Shown here one piece after another: positions 1 through 7,324 of a stretch of 43,738 bases of DNA; within the stretch, counting starts at the first letter, position 1, and each line of letters begins with the position of its first letter. The position numbers were made by a program, and so were the translations under genes. This stretch comes from Bacteroides sp. (lineage in GTDB: Bacteria; Bacteroidota; Bacteroidia; Bacteroidales; Bacteroidaceae). The notes beneath the pieces were generated by a model, which was not told the DNA's origin, did not search any database, and worked only from the letters and a program-made list of their open reading frames with translations. The DNA lies in NCBI GenBank assembly GCA_015060735.1, contig SUXX01000012.1:1-43738 (forward strand), read 5' to 3'.

Positions 1-2
1 CA

Positions 3-239
3 GCATTCGAAGCAGGAAGCGTGCGTCTTCGTCCGATTCTGATGACATCGTTCACCTTCGTGTTGGGGGTCATGCCGTTGCTCTTTGCCACGGGTGCCGG
101 TGCGGGAAGTCGGGTGGCATTGGGTGCGGCGGTAGTCTTCGGTATGTTGGTCAATACGGTGGTGGCTACGCTCTATATTCCGAATTGGTATGAGGTGATG
201 CAGACTTTGGAAGAACGGTGGTTTAAACGGGGAAAATAA
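3..239 (+). CDS. RND-family efflux permease, C-terminal fragment
   Basis: The open frame runs in from the left edge and stops at 237-239, so only about 78 C-terminal residues are visible. The stretch LRPILMTSFTFVLGVMPLL followed by a Gly/Ala-rich turn (ATGAGAGSR) and a last hydrophobic helix is the hallmark of the final transmembrane segments of HAE1/AcrB-type inner-membrane proton-drug antiporters. The charged tail EERWFKRGK is a normal cytoplasmic end. By family knowledge this would be the pump of a tripartite efflux system, with partner genes lying to the left, outside the window. A GTG at 21 is an internal codon, not a start: the frame stays open upstream and conserved family sequence begins before it. 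Confidence 0.85.
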   Translation, partial: AFEAGSVRLRPILMTSFTFVLGVMPLLFATGAGAGSRVALGAAVVFGMLVNTVVATLYIPNWYEVMQTLEERWFKRGK

Positions 240-247
240 AAACATAT

Positions 248-278
248 GTGTCATCCTGAACGTAGTGAAGGATGACAC
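248..278. repeat. REP-like palindrome, likely bidirectional terminator
   Basis: A perfect 10-bp stem (GTGTCATCCT / AGGATGACAC) encloses an 11-base loop. It sits in the 52-base gap between two convergent genes and is followed by TT. The GTCATYCTGA core recurs at 6373, 38148 (partly), 40530 and 43099, so it belongs to a dispersed palindromic family and probably also ends transcription from both sides. Confidence 0.65.
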
Positions 279-291
279 TTTGATAGGAAAC

Positions 292-1689
292 TTACGACCG
301 CAATTCCAACACGAATCGGGTACCTTTCTTGTATTCATCGTCCAAGCGAAGGGTACCATTGAGCTTGTAAGCGATGAGGCTACAAGTCGGTAGACCAAGT
401 CCGTCACCTTTGGTTAAGTCTTGCACTTCGGCGAAAGGCTTAAAGAGGTTGGCACGCTTTTCTTCAGGGATGCCGATGCCGGTGTCGGTCACGATGAATT
501 GTCCAGAATGGGCACTTCTTTTCTTAAATTCCAAGGTTATCTTACCCGTTTCGGTATGTTGGGCGGCATTTGCCAAGAGGTAGAGCAATACGCTCTCTAA
601 AGCTTCGGCATTGGTACGGACATTCACGCGAGGCACATTTAGCGTAGGCACCACGTCGGGCTTGAAAGATTCCTTAGCCTTGTTCATGATGCTTTCGCAT
701 AAAGCGTTGATGTTTAAATCTTTCATTTCGTAATGTTCCTCACGGGTACTTTCTAGTTCCATGTAAGTTTGGATATGCGACATCAATGCCTTCAATCCCT
801 TGACATGTGGTTTTACATTTCCTGCTTCGATAGCATCGAGGGATGGAGTGATTTGTTCGCCAATGTTATTGATGAACTTGCTTTTTGAGGTGTTGTTGTC
901 ATTAGCGATGGAAAGGCTGGTCTTTAGCTTCTTGATTTGGAGAATATTTTTCATCATCAAACCTATGAAGAATAACAATGCTCCGCCCAATGCAGCCACA
1001 AGGATGCAGAGGAAGATGATGACTCCTTGCTGGGTACTGATTTTGCTTTCTTTTTCCTGAAGTGTGTTTTGTGAGGCGGTGTACTCGTCTTTCAGAGACT
1101 TCAATTCAAGAGCTGCTTTAACTCCCTTGATGGAATCTTTCCAATTTGTATATAGGCGTTCAAGGGCTTGGGTGAGCGATGCATTGTTGTTGCCTTTGGC
1201 CTGTGCCAGCATGTTTTGGAAACATTTATCTACGCCTTGTTCGTCTTGCCCTTTCGAACGGCGTTGCACTAATTCCTTGTAGCATTGCAGGCTCTTGTCG
1301 TTCATGCCAAATCTTTGATAATAACCAGCTTTGGTCATCAGTAGGTCTTCAGTGACGGCATCTTGTTTGGCTTGAGCCGACCATTCTTCCAAGCGATCTA
1401 TCTGAAGCTTGCTTTGTTCAGCATTGTTCAGTCGCATGTACATGCGGAGGCGTTCCTTGCTCACCAAATAATGCAATTCGGGAGCCGGTTTTCGAGTTTT
1501 CTGTTCTTCTACGGCAATCATTCCGTCCAGGGCACGACAAGTAGCGAAGGCTTCCTTCCACTCGCGATTTTCGGTTTGTTGGATACTGGTCTTGATGCCG
1601 TCTTCCACTGATTTTTTTAAGTTCGCATTTTGAGCTTGTGCGGTCATGAGTCCGCATGCCAGAGTCAATATGAGGATAGATTTTTTCAT
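292..1689 (-). CDS. Sensor histidine kinase-like protein with degenerate H-box
   Basis: The chosen start (ATG at 1689) gives 465 residues beginning with a signal peptide (MKKSILILTLACGLMTAQAQ); the frame could begin 17 codons upstream, but that would bury the signal. Residues 25-220 are helical and TPR-like, as in periplasmic sensor regions of Bacteroidetes kinases, and residues 221-246 form one transmembrane helix. The C-terminus is a full HATPase_c domain: N-box LLANAAQHT (371-379), G1 DTGIGIP (402-408), F-box LFKPF (415-419), G2 GDGLGLP (428-434). The dimerisation region reads SKSKFINNIGEQITP (268-282), where active kinases have NxSHExRTP, so no phospho-acceptor histidine is present. No response regulator is adjacent. 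It may be a signalling scaffold, a phosphatase or an ATP-binding pseudokinase; autophosphorylation seems unlikely. Confidence 0.78.
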   Translation of the reverse strand: MKKSILILTLACGLMTAQAQNANLKKSVEDGIKTSIQQTENREWKEAFATCRALDGMIAVEEQKTRKPAPELHYLVSKERLRMYMRLNNAEQSKLQIDRLEEWSAQAKQDAVTEDLLMTKAGYYQRFGMNDKSLQCYKELVQRRSKGQDEQGVDKCFQNMLAQAKGNNNASLTQALERLYTNWKDSIKGVKAALELKSLKDEYTASQNTLQEKESKISTQQGVIIFLCILVAALGGALLFFIGLMMKNILQIKKLKTSLSIANDNNTSKSKFINNIGEQITPSLDAIEAGNVKPHVKGLKALMSHIQTYMELESTREEHYEMKDLNINALCESIMNKAKESFKPDVVPTLNVPRVNVRTNAEALESVLLYLLANAAQHTETGKITLEFKKRSAHSGQFIVTDTGIGIPEEKRANLFKPFAEVQDLTKGDGLGLPTCSLIAYKLNGTLRLDDEYKKGTRFVLELRS

Positions 1690-1751
1690 GTTCTTGTTCG
1701 TTTTTCTTGCAAATAAAAGGAATTTATGATTATCTACCAAGAAAAAACGTA

Positions 1752-1759
1752 TAACTTTG
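1752..1759 (+). promoter_or_regulatory. Bacteroidetes -7 box (TAACTTTG)
   Basis: TAACTTTG fits the TAnnTTTG consensus and lies 15 bases before the ATG of the thioesterase gene. No good -33 TTTG is seen, so this rests on the -7 box and its position only. Confidence 0.4.
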
Positions 1760-1774
1760 TTGCTTTAATAACGT

Positions 1775-2149
1775 ATGATTATGGAAACAGGATTGACTTA
1801 TACTTCGACTTTGGTCGTTTCTACCGACCATGTAGCTGCGGTGATGGGTAGTGGAGACTTGCATGTGTTTGCTACTCCGGCGATGGTGGCATTGATGGAA
1901 AATGCGGCGATGATGGCTGTAGCCAAACATTTGCCCGAAGGTTCGACCACGGTGGGTGCGATGATGAATACTTCGCATGTGAAACCTTCGCCAGTGGAGG
2001 AGTCGATAAAGGCTACGGCGGTACTCACGGGGGTGGAAGGACGCAAACTTACTTTCGAAATCAAGGCTGAGGATAGTAAGGGGATTATTGGTGAGGCTAC
2101 GCATATACGCTACATCGTGGATAGGGAACTGTTTATGAGTAAGCTTTGA
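1775..2149 (+). CDS. Hotdog-fold thioesterase, fluoroacetyl-CoA thioesterase (FlK)-like
   Basis: A 124-residue single-domain protein. The pattern FATPAMVALMENAA places Thr34 and Glu42, and NTSHVKPSP places His68. The spacings (8 and 26 residues) equal those of the Thr42/Glu50/His76 catalytic residues of FlK, the fluoroacetyl-CoA hydrolase, and the typical hotdog length is met. By family it should hydrolyse a small acyl-CoA in the cytoplasm. The real substrate in gut bacteria is not known, and fluoroacetyl-CoA is not implied. The gene stands alone, divergent from the kinase-like gene. The start could be Met1 (1775) or Met3 (1781); the difference does not affect the fold. Confidence 0.75.
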   Translation: MIMETGLTYTSTLVVSTDHVAAVMGSGDLHVFATPAMVALMENAAMMAVAKHLPEGSTTVGAMMNTSHVKPSPVEESIKATAVLTGVEGRKLTFEIKAEDSKGIIGEATHIRYIVDRELFMSKL

Positions 2150-2186
2150 GTGTTCTTTCATTTTCTTTTGCTTTCCTTTCCTTTCA

Positions 2187-2214
2187 TTTTTCTTTTGCCC
2201 GAACAAAAGAAAAA
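2187..2214. terminator. Hairpin after thioesterase gene
   Basis: TTTTTCTTTTG and CAAAAGAAAAA form a perfect 11-bp stem around a CCCGAA loop, 38 bases after the thioesterase stop. The stem is AT-rich but has T-runs on both strands, as in a bidirectional terminator. Confidence 0.4.
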
Positions 2215-2711
2215 CGAAACAAAAAGAAAATTCGCCGGCTCCCGTTCCGAAGCTAAAATTTTCACTCTTTCCCTAAAGAAAAAGAACTCGCTTCGCTCAA
2301 ACAGCTTTTTCTTCTTCACGGGAAAGAGCAAAAATTTCTTCACGCTTCTTCACTAAATGCCGGAGTCCAATCAAGTGGATGGGGGATTAACATCGCTTCG
2401 CTCGTTTTGGGTTGGTTTGCTTTGGAGTACGTGTTCGAATAGTGAAAAGGAAAGATATATGGATTGAAAAACATCCACCTTAACGAGCGAAGCGATGTTG
2501 CGTCAAGAATGTCCGGCCTCACTTTTTGAGCGTGAAGCGTAGGTGCTTTTCGGAGCGTTAAAAACAAAAAGCTGTTTGACCATACCACTATCTAAAAATC
2601 AAAAGAGAGTTTCGATGAGCGTAGCGAATAGCAGTAGCGAGTTCTTTTTGTTTAGTGGAGAAAAGTGCCGGAGTAGCTCAAAAAGTGCAGACGGCAGTCT
2701 TTTCTTTTTTG

Positions 2712-2749
2712 TTACCTTTTTCTTTCTGCTGTCAGAAAGAAAAAAGTAA
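2712..2749. terminator. Bidirectional terminator-like hairpin after helicase gene
   Basis: A 17-bp stem with one mismatch (2712-2728 with 2733-2749, loop CTGT) ends 6 bases beyond the stop codon of the minus-strand helicase gene. T-runs flank it on both strands. Position and structure fit a rho-independent terminator for that gene. Confidence 0.55.
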
Positions 2750-2755
2750 GTGCAA

Positions 2756-4642
2756 TCACACTTCACCAATATACTCGAATAACTTCTTATAAAACGGATG
2801 CTTGGTAAGCGTCGAAGCATCCCCCAAGATGATGAGCTTCATCCGGGCACGGGTAATCGCCACATTCATCCGTCGCAAGTCGTTCAAGAAACCGATTTGT
2901 CCGTCCTCGTTGGCACGCACCAAGCTGATGAGGATGACGTCACGCTCCTGACCTTGGAAACCATCCACCGTATTGATGGTTATCAGTCCGCGGAAGGGCT
3001 TGAAGAAGGCATCTCGCTTGATGAGCTGACGGAGGTATTGCACTTGTGCCTTGTAGGGCGAAATGAGGCCGAAGTCGATGCGTTCTTCCAACAGGCGTTC
3101 CTTGCCTATCTTGTCGATGTATCGTTTTAATTCTTCGATGCTGAGGGCAGCCTCGGCTTTGTTGATGCGTCCGAAACTCTCGCCCACGAACTCCTCGTTG
3201 CAATCCATTCCCTCGGTGTTCACCCACACGATGGGCGTGTCGAAGTCGAGGATGCTACGGTACTTCACTTCGGGTGCCGATTTCAGTTCGCCATGATAGA
3301 ACCAGTCGGACGAGAACTTCATGATTTCGTCATTCATCCGGTACTGGATTTTCAAGAGCGATACCGCCTCGGGCTTGTTCTGCACGATGTGTTGCATCAG
3401 TGTCTTGTCCAGTCCGCCACGCATGGCCTCGATGCACTTGATGGTGGGAGGGAGCTGCTGATGGTCGCCTGCCAACACCACGCGGTCGGCCTTACGGATG
3501 GCTATCCAGCAGGCGGCTTCCAGGGCCTGGGCGGCTTCGTCGATGAACAGGGTGCCGAACTTCATCCCCATTAGTACACGATGGGCGGAACTTGCCAAGG
3601 TGCAAGCAATGACCCTTGCTTCGCTGAACAATGCCTCGTTGATGCGAATTTCAAGCTCCGTAGCACGGTCTTTCAACGAATTGATTTTCTGACGGATGCT
3701 CTCTCGGTTGGCTCCCTTGCGGTTCTGTCCGTGGAGGTCGCGGATGGCTTTGCGGATGCTCCACAGCTGCGGATAGTCGGGATGGCTCTCGAAGCGTCGT
3801 TCGTAGGTGAAGGATAGCATCTTGTCGTTCACCCGGGTGGGGTTGCCAATGCGGAGGACGGGCACGCCTCTGTCTACCAACTTTTCGCTAATCCAGTCTA
3901 CCGCCATATTGCTTTGGGTACACACCAGCACTTGGTTTTCACGGTGAAGTGTCTCGTAGATGGCCTCTACTAATGTGGTGGTTTTTCCGGTGCCCGGAGG
4001 GCCGTGTACGATGGCTACATCCTTGGCGTGAAGCACCTTGTTTACGGCCTCCTCCTGTGTGGGGTTGAGCCACGGGAATCGGGTCGGGGCGAAGGTGAAG
4101 GTCGAGGTCTTCTGTATGCCGTGGAAGATGTCACGCAGTTCGGCCAAGCGATTTCCTTTCGCCTTGATGACTTGCGAGAGGGCTTCGAACATCAGCCGGT
4201 AGGTGCTCTCGTCGAAGTAAAGCTGTACGCCCAGGCGGTCAGCATTTTGTATGTCCATCAGTGCCGATGCCCCCGGCAAGATGACTACCATGCGGTCCTC
4301 GTCCACATAGTTCACCGTGGCGGTGAAGTTGAAGTAATGCAACCTGTCCGATGCGTCTTGGGTGAAGAAGCACACGGGCCGTCCGAACTCGAACACGTGC
4401 TCGATGTCCTTGTCTTCGCGTCGTTCTACTTCGATGACCAGCTGGTTGAGCGAGTTGTAGTAGCTCCGTCCCAGGCTGAGGGGAAACCAACACATTCCAC
4501 GCTTGATTTTCCGTCCGATTCCCATCGTCTCGGTCTGCTGGCGGAAGGTTTCCTTTTCGTATTCATACTCCATACGGAGAAGTAGTTCTTGCCTCTGTAA
4601 CAAGGAGATGGGCGAGGTTGTGTGTATGGAGTGTTGGCTCAT
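2756..4642 (-). CDS. Superfamily 1 helicase, Upf1/IGHMBP2-like
   Basis: The start at 4642 (MSQHSIHTTS) gives 628 residues. The 21 codons further upstream are AT-rich and contain a promoter-like box, so the longer reading is rejected. Motifs run in SF1B order: LNPTQEEAV Q-motif (about 192), Walker A GPPGTGKT (214-221), TQSNMAVD motif Ia, FIDEAAQ motif II, GDHQQLPPT motif III, QYRM motif IV, TVDGFQGQERDVI motif V and VAITRAR motif VI. An N-terminal 190-residue region with predicted beta structure precedes the motor, as in IGHMBP2-like bacterial helicases. It should be an ATP-driven 5'-3' nucleic-acid unwinding enzyme in the cytoplasm. Its substrate (DNA or RNA) cannot be read from sequence. It is monocistronic, with a -7 box at 4675-4682. 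Confidence 0.9.
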   Translation of the reverse strand: MSQHSIHTTSPISLLQRQELLLRMEYEYEKETFRQQTETMGIGRKIKRGMCWFPLSLGRSYYNSLNQLVIEVERREDKDIEHVFEFGRPVCFFTQDASDRLHYFNFTATVNYVDEDRMVVILPGASALMDIQNADRLGVQLYFDESTYRLMFEALSQVIKAKGNRLAELRDIFHGIQKTSTFTFAPTRFPWLNPTQEEAVNKVLHAKDVAIVHGPPGTGKTTTLVEAIYETLHRENQVLVCTQSNMAVDWISEKLVDRGVPVLRIGNPTRVNDKMLSFTYERRFESHPDYPQLWSIRKAIRDLHGQNRKGANRESIRQKINSLKDRATELEIRINEALFSEARVIACTLASSAHRVLMGMKFGTLFIDEAAQALEAACWIAIRKADRVVLAGDHQQLPPTIKCIEAMRGGLDKTLMQHIVQNKPEAVSLLKIQYRMNDEIMKFSSDWFYHGELKSAPEVKYRSILDFDTPIVWVNTEGMDCNEEFVGESFGRINKAEAALSIEELKRYIDKIGKERLLEERIDFGLISPYKAQVQYLRQLIKRDAFFKPFRGLITINTVDGFQGQERDVILISLVRANEDGQIGFLNDLRRMNVAITRARMKLIILGDASTLTKHPFYKKLFEYIGEV

Positions 4643-4674
4643 TGGGGTTTCTGTTTTGTTTTCGTTTCTGATTA

Positions 4675-4682
4675 CAAATATA
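4675..4682 (-). promoter_or_regulatory. -7 box for the helicase gene
   Basis: The minus strand reads TATATTTG, matching TAnnTTTG, 32 bases upstream of the chosen ATG at 4642. It supports that start over the longer reading. Confidence 0.45.
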
Positions 4683-4751
4683 CAACATTTTAATGTGAAA
4701 ATCAAGAAGTTGAAAGGATTTCTTTGTGTCTTGTGGTGATAATATTTTGTG

Positions 4752-4913
4752 GGTAGTCGGGTAGTCAGGTAGTCAGTTTGTTTTCATTCGAAGCAAAATC
4801 TTAATATCAAATTTACTACTATATATATAATTATAATTATATATATAGTAGTAAAAATTCGTTCGTTTGTACTCAGTTGTATTTTAAACTGACTACCCGA
4901 CTACCTGACTACC
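4752..4913. repeat. Concentric palindrome: 28-bp inverted repeats around a 44-bp perfect palindrome
   Basis: The outer arms 4752-4779 and 4886-4913 match as inverted repeats at 26 of 28 positions. Each is built of three 8-bp GGTAGTC[A/G] units. Centred between them, 4812-4855 is a perfect loop-less 44-bp palindrome (22-bp arms, mostly AT). The two centres (4832.5 and 4833.5) nearly coincide, so the whole 162-base element could fold as a cruciform. It lies between the helicase promoter and the acyltransferase promoter (divergent genes). No transposase is near. It may be a non-autonomous mobile element or a chromosome-structure site; its function is unknown. Confidence 0.8.
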
Positions 4914-5015
4914 TTTTCGTTTTCTGTCTGTTTTGAAGCATCAGTTCGCCTTTTGTTGAACGTCTTCGCGTTTCAAAAAAAATATCTTCGCATTTTGAAA
5001 ATAATTGTTCAGGAA

Positions 5016-5047
5016 TTTGAATTTTACGTTTAAATTTTGTATTTTTG
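5016..5047 (+). promoter_or_regulatory. Full Bacteroidetes promoter (-33 TTTG, -7 TATTTTTG)
   Basis: TTTG at 5016-5019 and TATTTTTG at 5040-5047 are 20 bases apart, matching the Bacteroides sigma-ABfr consensus in both boxes and spacing. It would drive the acyltransferase gene with a leader of about 105 bases. Confidence 0.6.
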
Positions 5048-5161
5048 TAGTGCTCTCGTTTCTCGGTTTCTTTTCGTTTTTTTGTCTTAAGGCAAAAGAG
5101 GTGTGGCGGATATTGGTATCCTTGCACGCTGTTGGAGATTAATAAATTTATTGCAATTGTA

Positions 5162-6346
5162 ATGTTGGACAAACGATTTTCGTCGGCTTCGTATGCCGAC
5201 ACCAAGCCTCACTATAACATCCTCGACGGGCTTCGTGGGGCGGCTGCACTGATGGTGGTGTGGTATCACGTGTTCGAGGGGTATGCCTTTGCCAAAGGTA
5301 TGAATGGGGTGGAAGGTGGTGGACTCATCAATGTGTTCAATCATGGGTACATGGCTGTGGATTTCTTCTTCATGCTTTCGGGGTTCGTTATCAGTTATGC
5401 GTATGATGACCGTTGGGGCCGAATGTCGCTTGGTGACTTCTTTAAGCGTCGGTTGGTGCGTCTGCATCCGATGATTGTGATGGGTGCCATCATCGGATTG
5501 ACTACATTCTTGCTGGGTGGAGGCATGATGTGGGACGGTACGGTGACTCCAATGTCGGGGGTGGCGTTGGCGTTCTTCCTGACTTGCTTGTTTATCCCTG
5601 CTTGGCCGGGAGCTGCTCACGAGGTGCGTGGTAATGGCGAAATGTTCCCATTGAATGGTCCTTCGTGGTCGCTGTTCTTCGAGTATGTCGGCAACATCTG
5701 CTATGCGTTGTTTATTCGTCGGTTGAGTACTAGAGCGTTGTCGTGGCTGGTGGCTGTCCTCGGGGTGGTTTACATCTGGTTCTCCGTGGGCAATGTGTCG
5801 GGTTATGAAAGTGTGGGTGTAGGTTGGACGATAGGCGATTCGGTGAATGTTTGGGGTGGATTCTTGCGTATGATGTTCCCCTTCTCGCTCGGTATGTTGT
5901 TGGCTCGTAACTTTAAGCCGGTGCGTGTTCGTGGCATCTTTTGGATAGCTATCGTCCTGCTGTTCGCCTTGTTCAGTGTACCTTTCTTCCCTAGTGTGGG
6001 TGGTATATGCATGAATAGTGTGTACGAGATGTGTTGCATTATGGTTGCTTTTCCGGTGCTGGTATGGCTCGGTGCATCGGGGGTAACAACGGACAAGGCT
6101 TCGACCGGTGTGTGCAAGTTTTTGGGCGACTTGTCTTATCCGCTCTACATCGTGCATTATCCGGTGATGTACCTCTTCTATGCTTGGCTCATCAAGAATC
6201 AACTTTATACCGTGGCTGATACCTGGCAGGTGGTACTCCTGGTGTTTGTGGTGAACATAGCCTTGGCCGTCATTGCTCTCAAGTTCTATGATGAGCCGGT
6301 TCGTAAATGGTTGGTCGGTAAGCTGAAGATTGGGGTGAAGAAATAA
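5162..6346 (+). CDS. Acyltransferase-3 family integral membrane protein
   Basis: The ATG at 5162 gives 394 residues; an upstream in-frame TTG at 5132 is less likely. The protein opens with ILDGLRGAAALMVVWYHVFEG, the Acyl_transf_3 signature: the conserved Arg precedes the first membrane helix and the catalytic-type His is in WYH. It continues with about ten hydrophobic helices, including FFFMLSGFVISY and a C-terminal FYDEPVRKW, which closely matches the family's Y-x-E-x-P end motif. Members (OafA, NolL, YrhL types) move acetyl or other acyl groups onto sugars of lipopolysaccharide, capsule or exported glycans at the inner membrane. No glycan-synthesis genes adjoin, so the acceptor is unknown. 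A long antisense ORF of 371 codons overlaps it and is a shadow. Confidence 0.88.
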   Translation: MLDKRFSSASYADTKPHYNILDGLRGAAALMVVWYHVFEGYAFAKGMNGVEGGGLINVFNHGYMAVDFFFMLSGFVISYAYDDRWGRMSLGDFFKRRLVRLHPMIVMGAIIGLTTFLLGGGMMWDGTVTPMSGVALAFFLTCLFIPAWPGAAHEVRGNGEMFPLNGPSWSLFFEYVGNICYALFIRRLSTRALSWLVAVLGVVYIWFSVGNVSGYESVGVGWTIGDSVNVWGGFLRMMFPFSLGMLLARNFKPVRVRGIFWIAIVLLFALFSVPFFPSVGGICMNSVYEMCCIMVAFPVLVWLGASGVTTDKASTGVCKFLGDLSYPLYIVHYPVMYLFYAWLIKNQLYTVADTWQVVLLVFVVNIALAVIALKFYDEPVRKWLVGKLKIGVKK

Positions 6347-6372
6347 GGCTCTTTTCTGTTTTTATCGCATTT

Positions 6373-6437
6373 CGTGTCATTCTGAGCAACGCGAAGAATC
6401 TTTAGATAGAGGTATGGTCAGGATGACACGTTTTTTT
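6373..6437 (+). terminator. REP-like palindrome serving as terminator of the acyltransferase gene
   Basis: CGTGTCATTCTGA (6373-6385) pairs with TCAGGATGACACG (6418-6430) at 12 of 13 positions and is followed directly by seven T. An inner GCGAAGAATCT typical of the REP family is present. Confidence 0.6.
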
Positions 6438-6470
6438 AGCTTCTTTCAATCAAATCTGATATAATTTCCT

Positions 6471-6478
6471 TATCTTTG
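6471..6478 (+). promoter_or_regulatory. -7 box (TATCTTTG) of the ATPase/DUF4435 cassette
   Basis: TATCTTTG lies 21 bases before the ATG at 6500, so the leader would be only a dozen bases long. The -33 element is unclear. Confidence 0.5.
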
Positions 6479-6499
6479 TAAGCATAAGCAAGAATCACT

Positions 6500-7312
6500 A
6501 TGAAGAAACAGGCTGATTACATCAAACGCATCGAGATTCGCGGACTTTGGGGACGCAAGAATATCTCGTGGGAGCTTCAGCCCGACGTGAACATCCTAAG
6601 CGGTGTGAACGGGGGAGGCAAGAGTACCATCCTAAATAAGTCGGTAAACACCCTCGACATGTTGGAGGGAGGGTCATTGAGTAATGACGAGGTGCAAGGG
6701 GTGAAGTTCGTCTTTTCTCCCGAAGATGCCACTTATATTCATTACGATGTAATCCGTAGCTTCGATCGCCCGTTGCTTCATGGCGACCTGATGGAGAAGA
6801 TGGCCGATAAAAATGTGAAGTCCGAATTGGATTGGCAACTCTACCAGTTACAACGTCGTTATCTGGATTATCAGGTGAACGTGGGCAACCGTATCATCGA
6901 GTGTCTCACCTCGGGAAATCCCGAAGAAGCAGCTCTTATATCCCGTCCGAAAACCAAGTTTCAGGATTTGGTAGATGAACTTTTCAGCGAAACGGGCAAG
7001 ACCATTCTTCGTAAAAGTAACGAAATCTTGTTCGAACAAGATGGCGATACGCTCTATCCCTATCAGCTTTCGTCGGGTGAAAAACAGATGCTTGTTATTC
7101 TGCTCACCGTGTTGGTGCAAGATAATCGCACGGGGGTACTTTTCATGGACGAACCCGAAGTGTCCCTTCACGTCGAGTGGCAACAACGTCTCATCAGCTT
7201 GATACGCGAATTAAATCCCAACGTGCAGATTGTGCTTACTACCCATTCTCCGGCCATGATTATGGACGGATGGATGGATGCCGTGACCGAAGTGAGTGAT
7301 ATAACCGTGTAA
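6500..7312 (+). CDS. AAA/ABC-type ATPase, AriA-like partner of a TOPRIM protein
   Basis: 270 residues with a complete ABC-ATPase core: Walker A GVNGGGKST (35-43), signature LSSGEKQ (190-196), Walker B VLFMDEPE with Asp217/Glu218, and the H-loop THSP (His249). This is the RecF/SMC-like AAA_15/AAA_21 group found in OLD nucleases and in AriA of the PARIS anti-phage system. It is shorter than AriA proteins I know of; the insert between Walker A and signature is only about 145 residues, so a long coiled coil is absent. The next gene starts 12 bases downstream and encodes a DUF4435 protein, the same pairing as AriA-AriB. The inferred role is as ATP-driven sensor or scaffold controlling the neighbour. 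A DNA-repair role is an alternative. Confidence 0.8.
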   Translation: MKKQADYIKRIEIRGLWGRKNISWELQPDVNILSGVNGGGKSTILNKSVNTLDMLEGGSLSNDEVQGVKFVFSPEDATYIHYDVIRSFDRPLLHGDLMEKMADKNVKSELDWQLYQLQRRYLDYQVNVGNRIIECLTSGNPEEAALISRPKTKFQDLVDELFSETGKTILRKSNEILFEQDGDTLYPYQLSSGEKQMLVILLTVLVQDNRTGVLFMDEPEVSLHVEWQQRLISLIRELNPNVQIVLTTHSPAMIMDGWMDAVTEVSDITV

Positions 7313-7324
7313 AAGAGACACACC

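Larger units (their letters stand above)
2150..2755. other. Non-coding convergent gap with a mosaic of inverted repeats
   Basis: 606 bases between two convergent genes hold no convincing gene. Purine/pyrimidine-biased blocks alternate with GCTTCGCTC-like strings. Perfect inverted pairs seen by eye: 2187-2197/2204-2214 (11 bp); 2265-2273/2320-2328 with inner 2276-2284/2305-2313 (nested hairpin); 2279-2292/2636-2649 (14 bp); 2297-2310/2566-2579 (14 bp); 2389-2406/2482-2499 (18 bp). The long-range pairs mean the left and right parts are partly reverse copies of each other. Short ORFs here are low-complexity and are not counted as genes. Confidence 0.6.

Noticed and set aside
1730-2206. Minus-strand ORF of 158 codons over the thioesterase gene
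   Set aside because: His/Arg/Ser-rich, no hydrophobic core, and the opposite strand has the full FlK-like triad.
4004-4585. Plus-strand ORF of 193 codons
   Set aside because: Opposite the helicase gene, which has all SF1 motifs; no start signal or domain on this strand.
4751-4913. Ordinary intrinsic terminator for the helicase or acyltransferase gene
   Set aside because: It lies between divergent gene starts, not after a gene, and is much longer and more ordered than the terminators elsewhere in the window.
5087-6202. Antisense ORF of 371 codons on the minus strand
   Set aside because: It is His/Thr/Arg/Gln-rich without hydrophobic cores or known motifs and lies opposite a clear acyltransferase gene; a shadow of that gene's codon pattern.
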